This document shows positions 7,380 through 12,835 of a stretch of 12,835 nt of DNA, piece after piece. The stretch lies in assembly GCA_003531345.1 (NCBI GenBank), contig DQGZ01000061.1:1-12835 (forward strand), given 5' to 3'. Below the pieces are notes generated by a model. It was not told the origin of the DNA and ran no database searches. It saw only the letters and a list, made by a program, of their open reading frames with translations. The translations under genes were made by a program, and so were the position numbers. Position 1 is the first letter of the stretch. Each line of letters starts with the position of its first letter. The DNA is from Alphaproteobacteria bacterium. Its GTDB lineage: Bacteria > Pseudomonadota > Alphaproteobacteria > Rickettsiales > UBA8987.

Positions 7380-8258
7380 TTATTCCTTTTGAACAATTCT
7401 ATGACCGATAGCACGCTCAAAGAAATAATTGAACTCAGCACCGTATATGTAAATTATAGCAAGAATGTAAAAGAACAGAAGCGTTAGTATGATACTTGCC
7501 AGAGAGCCATAAATAATACTTACCTGACGGAAGTAAGATATATAGGTTGAAAAAATGGCGGCAACCATCATCCAGAAAACTAGTACAATGATAGTTCCAG
7601 GCATTACCCTTATAAAACTTTGTTTGATGTTGGGTAAGATATAATAACTCAAGGCTAGTGAGAAGAACAACACTATTGAAGAAATAATATATCTCAGATT
7701 ACTGAAATCTTGGAAGAATTTTATCTTTATAGATAGGGTTTTTTCTAGAAATTCCGCTACATCAGGCGAAAGAGTCATAAAGAACATTGCTAGCAGAACA
7801 GCAAAGGTGAGAATTATTATCTGCAACATGCTCATCATTCTACGGAATATATATTTAGGGGGGGTATCCACCCTGTAGGCGCGGTTAAGTATTGTGCGTA
7901 TTCCTTCAACTGCTGAAGATGATGTCCATAATATCCCGATTACCGCTAGGGTCAGCAAGCCTTGGGGTGGTCCAGAAAGTATTTCATCAATCCTAGGTTT
8001 TATAACGCTTACCACGTCGTTTGGAAGCAACAGCAGGAAATCATTAATAAAACGTATTCCATATTCTTCCCTGCCGATTGATGATGCTATTGCAACCAGA
8101 AATACCAGAAACGGGAAAAGGGAAAGCAGGGTGATAAAAGCCAAGTAGCCTGCATGTTCAATTCCATCATGCATTACGGTATAATAGCCCGCTTTATAAA
8201 ATACCTTGCCAAATTTGCTGAGCTTTTTTCGGTACAATCTGTAAACTTTTTTTGGCAC
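7380..8258 (-). CDS. YihY/BrkB-family inner-membrane protein
   Basis: The 292-residue protein belongs to the YihY/virulence-factor BrkB family, formerly misannotated as RNase BN. A basic N-terminal helix is followed by HAGYLAFITLLSLFPFLVF near residues 36-54, the family signature. About five more hydrophobic segments follow, with GILWTSSSAVEGI at 108-120 and GAEFNYFFER near the C-terminus. The physiological role of the family is not established; transport or cell-envelope functions have been suggested. The start is a GTG at 8258 without a clear Shine-Dalgarno site. A later ATG at codon 29 would remove the basic helix common in the family, so I keep the GTG. It is coupled to the AEC transporter and divergent from trxB across a 125-base AT-rich gap. 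Confidence 0.88.
   Translation of the reverse strand: MPKKVYRLYRKKLSKFGKVFYKAGYYTVMHDGIEHAGYLAFITLLSLFPFLVFLVAIASSIGREEYGIRFINDFLLLLPNDVVSVIKPRIDEILSGPPQGLLTLAVIGILWTSSSAVEGIRTILNRAYRVDTPPKYIFRRMMSMLQIIILTFAVLLAMFFMTLSPDVAEFLEKTLSIKIKFFQDFSNLRYIISSIVLFFSLALSYYILPNIKQSFIRVMPGTIIVLVFWMMVAAIFSTYISYFRQVSIIYGSLASIILTLLFFYILAIIYIYGAEFNYFFERAIGHRIVQKE
7384..7389 (-). promoter_or_regulatory. Ribosome binding site of the AEC transporter inside the BrkB-family gene
   Basis: On the minus strand AAAGGA lies within the final codons of the BrkB-family gene, 5 bases before the ATG at 7378. Stop and start are separated by one base, which points to translational coupling, and the site decides the transporter start. 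Confidence 0.7.
7858..7864 (-). repeat. Homopolymer C7 tract inside the BrkB-family gene
   Basis: Seven consecutive C on the coding strand (G on the plus strand) span codons 132-134 (Thr-Pro-Pro). It is the longest G/C run I noticed in this AT-rich window. Slippage by one base would truncate the protein near residue 134. Confidence 0.6.
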
Positions 8259-8383
8259 GCAATATTATTTTGATAAATTGTATAAATGCTTCTAATAAAA
8301 TAAAGTTATTATAAAAACAGCAAAATTTTAATATACTCAAATAGTATCATGACGAGATTATATAGGGTAAAATACAAATATAT

Positions 8384-9325
8384 ATGACAAAACATTCTAA
8401 AGTATTGATATTAGGTTCTGGTGCTGCTGGAGCAACAGCGGCAATATATACCGCACGTGCCAATTTAAAACCAGTGATGATACATGGCATGCAGCCAGGC
8501 GGCCAGTTAACAATAACCACAGAAGTTGAGAACTACCCAGGCTTTGCCGAAGTGATACAAGGGCCGTGGTTAATGCAGCAGATGGAGCAGCAGGCAGCAA
8601 ATGTGGGTACTGAAATAATCAATGATCATATAATCAAAGTTGACCTTTCAAAACGTCCATTCAAGCTGGAAGGTGACAGCGGAGAAAATTACACCGCAAA
8701 CACCTTGATAATAGCAACGGGTGCATCAGCAAAATGGCTTGGGCTTACAACAGAGCAAAAATTTCAGGGTTTTGGTGTATCAGGCTGTGCCACTTGTGAT
8801 GGATTTTTTTACCGTAATAAAGAGGTTATGGTGATTGGTGGTGGCAACACTGCGGTTGAAGAAGCTTTATACCTGACCCAGCATGCTTCAAAAGTGACTA
8901 TCGTTCACCGTCGTGATACTTTCCGTGCTGAGAAGATATTGCAGGACAGGTTATTTAAGAACCCAAAAATAAAAATAATATGGGACAGCGCCCTTGAGGA
9001 AGTTATTGGCACCGAAAACCCACTTTCAGTTAATGCTGCAAAAATAAAGAATTTAAAAACAGGTGAGGTTAAAGAAGTCAAAGTAGATGGTATATTTATA
9101 GCTATTGGCCACAAACCGAACACGGATATTTTTAAAGGGCAGATAAAACTGGACGAGGAAGGTTATATAATTACTGCTCCAAACTCTACCAAAACTAATA
9201 TACATGGCGTTTTTGCCGCTGGTGATGTTCAGGACAAAATATACAGGCAGGCTGTAACTGCAGCAGGAACAGGTTGCATGGCAGCACTTGAAGCAGCAAA
9301 GTTGCTACAGGAAGAAGAAGATTAA
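8384..9325 (+). CDS. trxB: Thioredoxin-disulfide reductase
   Basis: TrxB is the cytosolic FAD enzyme that passes electrons from NADPH to thioredoxin. The 313-residue protein has the usual low-molecular-weight length. It has the FAD-binding GSGAAG at residues 11-16, the redox pair CATC at 135-138, the NADPH-binding GGGNTA at 152-157, HRRDTFRA at 175-182 where the arginines recognise the NADP 2'-phosphate, and GVFAAGD at 275-281. The start is the ATG at 8384; no near Shine-Dalgarno site is seen. A TATACT at 8332-8337 could be its -10, without a convincing -35. The dps gene follows after 27 bases, so a shared oxidative-stress transcript is plausible. Confidence 0.96.
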   Translation: MTKHSKVLILGSGAAGATAAIYTARANLKPVMIHGMQPGGQLTITTEVENYPGFAEVIQGPWLMQQMEQQAANVGTEIINDHIIKVDLSKRPFKLEGDSGENYTANTLIIATGASAKWLGLTTEQKFQGFGVSGCATCDGFFYRNKEVMVIGGGNTAVEEALYLTQHASKVTIVHRRDTFRAEKILQDRLFKNPKIKIIWDSALEEVIGTENPLSVNAAKIKNLKTGEVKEVKVDGIFIAIGHKPNTDIFKGQIKLDEEGYIITAPNSTKTNIHGVFAAGDVQDKIYRQAVTAAGTGCMAALEAAKLLQEEED

Positions 9326-9340
9326 TTTTATTAAAATTAA
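9322..9340. repeat. 19-bp AT-only perfect palindrome between trxB and dps
   Basis: TTAATTTTA at 9322-9330 and TAAAATTAA at 9332-9340 are perfect reverse complements around one central T. The palindrome overlaps the trxB stop and ends two bases before the dps ribosome binding site. Size and symmetry resemble operators of Fur/PerR-type repressors, which often control dps, but I cannot match it to a known box. In such AT-rich DNA chance is a real alternative. Confidence 0.5.
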
Positions 9341-9352
9341 AAGGGAGGTTTT

Positions 9353-9790
9353 ATGAGTAAAAAATTAGTAGTTGAAGCATTAAAATCAGTATTGGCTGAT
9401 AGTTATGCACTTTATATAAAGACCCAGAATTACCACTGGAATGTTGAAGGTCCAAGCTTCAATAGCCTGCATTTACTGTTTGAAACCCAATATACTGACC
9501 TTGCCACCGCAATTGACACAGTGGCGGAGCTTATAAGGGGCCTAGGTGAAAAGGCGCCTGGCACTTTTGATGCCTATAATAAACTTACCACTATAAAAAA
9601 AGGGGATGAAAATACACCCGCAAACAAAATGGTAAAAGAATTAACTGAAGATCAGGAAAAAATAATCAAAACTTTACAGAAAGCTCTTACTGCCGCTCAA
9701 AAAGCAGGTGATGAAGTAGTTGCAGGTTTTATGATAGAAAGGCAGACCGCACATCGTAAGGCTGCATGGATGTTAAAAAGCAGTATTTAA
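9353..9790 (+). CDS. dps: Dps-family DNA-binding ferritin-like protein
   Basis: Dps proteins assemble into 12-subunit shells that oxidise and store iron with hydrogen peroxide and protect DNA under stress. The 145-residue protein keeps the intersubunit ferroxidase residues: H28 in NYHWNV, H40, E44, D55 and E59, with spacing equal to that of E. coli H51, H63, D67, D78 and E82. The usual AERIR motif reads AELIR (residues 58-62), a substitution beside the ferroxidase glutamate. The end, AHRKAAWMLKSS, is typical of proteobacterial members. The short N-terminus lacks the lysine-rich DNA-binding tail of E. coli Dps, so it may store iron without binding DNA. A strong Shine-Dalgarno GGGAGG lies 4 bases before the ATG, the best in the window, which suggests high expression. 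Confidence 0.94.
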   Translation: MSKKLVVEALKSVLADSYALYIKTQNYHWNVEGPSFNSLHLLFETQYTDLATAIDTVAELIRGLGEKAPGTFDAYNKLTTIKKGDENTPANKMVKELTEDQEKIIKTLQKALTAAQKAGDEVVAGFMIERQTAHRKAAWMLKSSI

Positions 9791-9942
9791 AAATAATTCA
9801 TCAGCCAATTACAACCTACTTAAAACTCATTTTTAGCATCACCCTTTATTTATGCCACAAATTTAACTCTTCTATTGCATTACCTAATTTATCTGTTAGA
9901 AGCCCGCGTCAAACTGCTTTTAAAGCAAAATAGGTATAAAAA

Positions 9943-11772
9943 ATGACAGAATTAAGAAATATAGCAATTATCGCCCACGTTGACCATGGTAAAACCACCC
10001 TGCTTGACAATATATTAAAACAATCTGGTACTTTCCGTGAAAATCAACAAGTTGCTGAAAGGGTTATGGACTCTAATGCTCTTGAGAAAGAACGTGGTAT
10101 AACTATTCTAGCAAAATGCACTTCAATTGAATGGAAAGATACACGTATCAACATTATTGATACTCCTGGTCACGCTGACTTTGGCGGTGAAGTTGAGCGC
10201 ATATTATCAATGGTTGACTCGGTTATCTTACTTGTGGATTCATCTGAAGGGCCAATGCCACAAACCAAATTCGTTTTATATAAGGCGCTTAAACAAGGTT
10301 TACGCCCGATAGTTGTAGTTAATAAGGCTGATAAACCAGAAGCAAGATGTGAAGAAGTTATTGATGAGATATTTGACCTTTTTGTTTCCCTTGAAGCATC
10401 TTCTGAACAGCTTGACTTCCCTATTCTTTATGCGTCAGGACGTGATGGTTGGGCAGTTGAAGATTTAAGCGAAGAAAAGAATAATCTTGAGCCATTATTA
10501 AACAGAATTATGGCACATGTTCCAACTCCTAAAGTTGATGAAAATGCTCCGTTTGCAATGTTAGCAACTTTACTTAAACATGACTCCTTCATGGGTAGAA
10601 TTCTGGTTGGTAAAATTTACAGCGGCAAAATTAAGGCTGGAACAACCGTAAAATCTCTTTCATTAAAAGGTGAAGTTACTGAAACTGCCCGTATCACAAA
10701 ATTATTTGGTCATAAAGGCATTGAAATGGTGCCAATTGAAGAAGGTGTAGCAGGTGATTTAGTTTGCATCGCTGGTTTAGCAAAAACTTCAGTGTCTGAT
10801 ACAATCTGCGACCAGTCAGTTACCACTCCATTAAAATCAACCCCGATTGACCCACCAACAATTTCAATTACTCTTTCCGTTAATGATTCCCCATATTGTG
10901 GAACGGAAGGTACAAAAGTTACTTCAAGCTTACTGCGTGACAGGTTATTTTCTGAAGCAGAACAAAATATTGCAATAACTGTTAAAGAATCATCAGGTAA
11001 AGATGCCTTTGAAGTAGGTGGTCGTGGTGAATTACAGTTAGGCGTATTGATTGAGAATATGCGCCGTGAAGGTTTTGAACTTTCAGTTTCCCGCCCAAGA
11101 GTATTAATGCAGAAAGATGAAGTTGGTAATTTACTTGAACCAATTGAGGAAGTATTAATAGACGTTGATGATGAATATTCAGGCGTAGTGATTGAGAAAA
11201 TGAGTCTGCGTAAAGCTGATATGAAAGATATGCGCTCAACAGGCGGTGGTAAAACTCGTATTATTTTCCACGCACCTTCTCGTGGCTTAATTGGTTACCA
11301 AAGCCAGTTTTTAACTGATACTCGTGGTACTGGTATTATGAACCGTATTTTCCACAGCTTTGCGCCTCACAAAGGTGAAATTACCGCTAAAAGAAATGGC
11401 GCACTTATTTCAAATGATACTGGAACAGCAGTGGCATATGCTATCTTTGGTTTACAGGAACGTGGTATAATGTTTGTAAACCCACAGGATAAGGTTTACA
11501 CGGGTATGATAGTTGGTGAAAACAGCCGTGATAATGACCTTGAAGTTAATATCCTTCGTGGTAAGCAGCTTACTAACGTCCGTGCATCTGGCAGTGATGA
11601 GGCCATTCGTTTAGTACCACCTAAAAAAATGACATTAGAGGATATGATAGCTTATATTGATGATGATGAGTTAGTAGAAGTTACTCCTAAATCTCTTCGT
11701 CTTCGTAAGCGCCACCTTGACCCTAATGACAGAAAACGCTTTGAGCGCTCATCAAAAACCGCTGAGGGTTAG
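9943..11772 (+). CDS. typA: Ribosome-associated GTPase TypA/BipA
   Basis: TypA is a translational GTPase of the EF-G/LepA class that binds ribosomes and assists 50S assembly and growth under stress or cold. The 609-residue protein has the normal length. G1 AHVDHGKT lies at residues 11-18, G2 RGITI at 51-55, G3 DTPGH at 73-77 and G4 NKAD at 127-130. The OB-fold domain 2, the two EF-G-like domains and the TypA-specific C-terminal domain follow, with GRGELQLGVLIENMRREGFE in the domain III region. The start is the ATG at 9943 with a weak AGGT 8 bases upstream. The 152 bases before it hold no gene; I see only a 13-base palindrome at 9915-9927. It ends in tandem TAG stops and a strong terminator. 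Confidence 0.96.
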   Translation: MTELRNIAIIAHVDHGKTTLLDNILKQSGTFRENQQVAERVMDSNALEKERGITILAKCTSIEWKDTRINIIDTPGHADFGGEVERILSMVDSVILLVDSSEGPMPQTKFVLYKALKQGLRPIVVVNKADKPEARCEEVIDEIFDLFVSLEASSEQLDFPILYASGRDGWAVEDLSEEKNNLEPLLNRIMAHVPTPKVDENAPFAMLATLLKHDSFMGRILVGKIYSGKIKAGTTVKSLSLKGEVTETARITKLFGHKGIEMVPIEEGVAGDLVCIAGLAKTSVSDTICDQSVTTPLKSTPIDPPTISITLSVNDSPYCGTEGTKVTSSLLRDRLFSEAEQNIAITVKESSGKDAFEVGGRGELQLGVLIENMRREGFELSVSRPRVLMQKDEVGNLLEPIEEVLIDVDDEYSGVVIEKMSLRKADMKDMRSTGGGKTRIIFHAPSRGLIGYQSQFLTDTRGTGIMNRIFHSFAPHKGEITAKRNGALISNDTGTAVAYAIFGLQERGIMFVNPQDKVYTGMIVGENSRDNDLEVNILRGKQLTNVRASGSDEAIRLVPPKKMTLEDMIAYIDDDELVEVTPKSLRLRKRHLDPNDRKRFERSSKTAEG

Positions 11773-11818
11773 TAGATATATTGTTACCACGCACTAAGTT
11801 GCGGGGAGCAAGAAAACT

Positions 11819-11842
11819 AAAGGGGCTTCACGCCCCTTTTTT
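11819..11842 (+). terminator. Rho-independent terminator of typA
   Basis: AAAGGGGC (11819-11826) pairs with GCCCCTTT (11832-11839) around a 5-nt loop, and the arm runs into six T at 11837-11842. It lies 47 bases after the typA stop. The run of A on the left side could let it work weakly in the other direction too. Confidence 0.9.
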
Positions 11843-11853
11843 ATTGTACAAAT

Positions 11854-11894
11854 AAAAAAGCGGTTGAGATTCCTAAAAGGAACCGCAACCGCTT
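11854..11894 (-). terminator. Rho-independent terminator of the unassigned minus-strand gene
   Basis: On the minus strand AAGCGGTTG (11894-11886) pairs with CAACCGCTT (11866-11858). A second inner stem, TTCCT/AGGAA, forms within, and the outer arm leads straight into T residues at 11859-11854. It starts 5 bases after the stop codon. It is separate from the typA terminator, so the two genes converge with one terminator each. Confidence 0.9.
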
Positions 11895-11899
11895 AAACT

Positions 11900-12822
11900 C
11901 TATTTCACCGCTTCATTGAAAGTGGCTTTCGCCAAATCCAACAAACTTTGTGAGTATTTTTTCGTCCTCCACCCCTCATATTCAGGGAAAAGGCGAATCT
12001 GAACTTTCGAAACACCAAACATTTTTTTGATGTCTTCTGGCATTGCGGCCTGAACATCATAATTATATGTCTGGGTTGTAGTAACCTCAAGTCGGTTGCA
12101 ACTGCTGCAACCGCCTCCACCTGCAAAGTAAATAACGAGAGTGTCGTTTTCTACTTTACTGTGGCTTCGGATTGCAATTCCGTCATCTGCACTGAGCTTT
12201 TCGCCTTGTGCGTTAATGAGGAATTTTTGCAATTCTAACTCGGATTCATCTTGGCAGTCGTATGCTAACAAATAAGCTTCGTTAGCTTTCAGTTCCTTTC
12301 CACAGTAAATGCCCGCATTGCGGGCCTCAGTTGCAGTTTCGTCAAAACCTTCTGCCTTAAAGGCTTCAGGGTTTTGAGAAGCTTCAATCAGTGCGGTTGC
12401 CATCTCAAGAGATGGCATTGTCATTTCTCCTTTTTCATTTACGAAATCAGAGAAGGTGCCTATGTTCCACACGCCTAGGTAGCGGGTGGAAGTGTTGCCA
12501 TTTTTGCAAACCGCCCAGAGACCTAGGGGCGAATTACCGGCAAGGATGCCCGAAACTCCAATCCCCGTTTCGAGGAAGAAACGGGTTGAGCTCCAAAAAT
12601 ATTCATCCCCCCATGGTTGAGGGAATTGATATTCAAGGAAGCTGCTTGGAGTGAACGGGCGGTGGCAGTTGCGAAGCTCTTCCGCAGCCACCAGCCTATA
12701 TCCTTGTGTAAAAATTTCCTTGAGTTCGGAATTTTTACACTGAATAAGGCGGCGAGCGATAAAACTTCCACCAACTACCGCACTATCCTTAAACTTTGGC
12801 AGAAAGCGCCAAAGTTTTGGAT
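11900..12822 (-). CDS. Unassigned protein, 5' end cut by the contig end
   Basis: The frame is open from the TAG at 11900 through the whole right end. A GTG at 12691 would give 263 residues, but codons upstream of it continue in protein-like fashion (for example VVGGSFIARRLIQ and ELKEIFTQGYRL), so I call it partial with its start missing. I do not recognise a family. From the GTG, residues 1-80 are aromatic-rich (YQFPQPWGDEYFWSSTRFF), the middle is acidic, GGGGCSSC at 191-198 holds a CxxC pair after a predicted strand, and the C-terminus is helical and basic. It has no clear membrane segment. Its GC content, about 40 to 57% in 60-base samples, is above the roughly 32 to 45% I counted elsewhere. 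Its coding sequence is full of inverted repeats. Transfer, or a chimeric contig, is possible. Confidence 0.75.
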
Positions 12823-12824
12823 AG
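11918..12824 (-). repeat. Series of inverted repeats throughout the unassigned gene
   Basis: Five perfect stems of 8 bp or more with short loops are visible: 12093-12113 (8 bp, 5-nt loop), 12398-12417 (9 bp, 2 nt), 12564-12585 (8 bp, 6 nt), 12706-12740 (11 bp, 13 nt, plus two more pairs across a bulge) and 12791-12817 (10 bp, 7 nt). Weaker ones lie between: 12125-12157 (6+5 bp around a small internal loop), 12221-12235 (5 bp), 12264-12286 (6 bp), 12311-12325 (6 bp, GC-rich), 12354-12364 (5 bp), 12465-12491 (6+3 bp with one mismatch) and 12661-12692 (6 bp plus inner pairs). The stems differ in sequence, so this is not one dispersed repeat. Confidence 0.75.
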
Positions 12825-12835
12825 ATCGGAAGAGC
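12823..12835 (+). other. Illumina adapter remnant at the contig end
   Basis: The last 13 bases, AGATCGGAAGAGC, are identical to the common start of Illumina TruSeq adapters. They are sequencing artefact rather than genome, and they extend the minus-strand frame artificially. Confidence 0.93.

Noticed and set aside
10982..11239. Minus-strand frame inside typA
   Set aside because: It is antisense to a well-conserved GTPase gene, with a leucine/histidine/glutamine-rich translation typical of a shadow frame.
12523..12774. 83-codon minus-strand frame overlapping the last gene
   Set aside because: It lies in another frame of the longer unassigned gene, which has its own stop followed by a terminator and is open through the whole region. 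The composition of the shorter frame is less protein-like.
1..12835. CRISPR array, integrase, transposase or phage module
   Set aside because: I saw no regularly spaced direct repeats and no protein with recombinase, transposase or phage structural motifs.

Overview
The window is a roughly 12.8-kb piece of an AT-rich bacterial genome, most likely an alphaproteobacterium related to Rickettsiales. I infer this from the FabG and TrxB sequences, whose start and end motifs look Rickettsiales-like, from the conserved tig-clpP-clpX block, and from the RatA/Coq10-type protein. Many genes lack a clear Shine-Dalgarno site. No search was run, so the taxonomic call is by recognition only.

Layout, left to right. 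Positions 1-2362 hold fabG (+), ratA (-) and tsaD (+): fatty-acid synthesis, a START-domain protein and tRNA t6A modification. Positions 2400-6041 hold a minus-strand block, tRNA-Leu(UAG), tig, clpP and clpX, covering nascent-chain folding and the ClpXP protease. A long stem-loop lies between the tRNA and tig. Positions 6129-8258 hold a small orphan gene (+) and a translationally coupled minus-strand pair of membrane proteins, YihY/BrkB followed by an AEC-family transporter. Positions 8384-11772 hold trxB, dps and typA on the plus strand, a redox and stress group with a short AT-only palindrome just before dps. A clean rho-independent terminator follows typA.

The last kilobase is different. 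It holds the 3' part of a minus-strand gene that I cannot assign, with its own strong terminator and a visibly higher GC content than the rest. It is packed with inverted repeats: five perfect stems of 8 to 11 bp with loops of 13 nt or less lie inside about 920 bp of coding sequence, and several imperfect ones lie between them. This is the most unusual signal in the window. The sequence stops in an exact 13-base match to the common Illumina adapter, so this is the raw end of a draft contig. The gene is therefore truncated by assembly, and a chimeric join somewhere after typA cannot be excluded.
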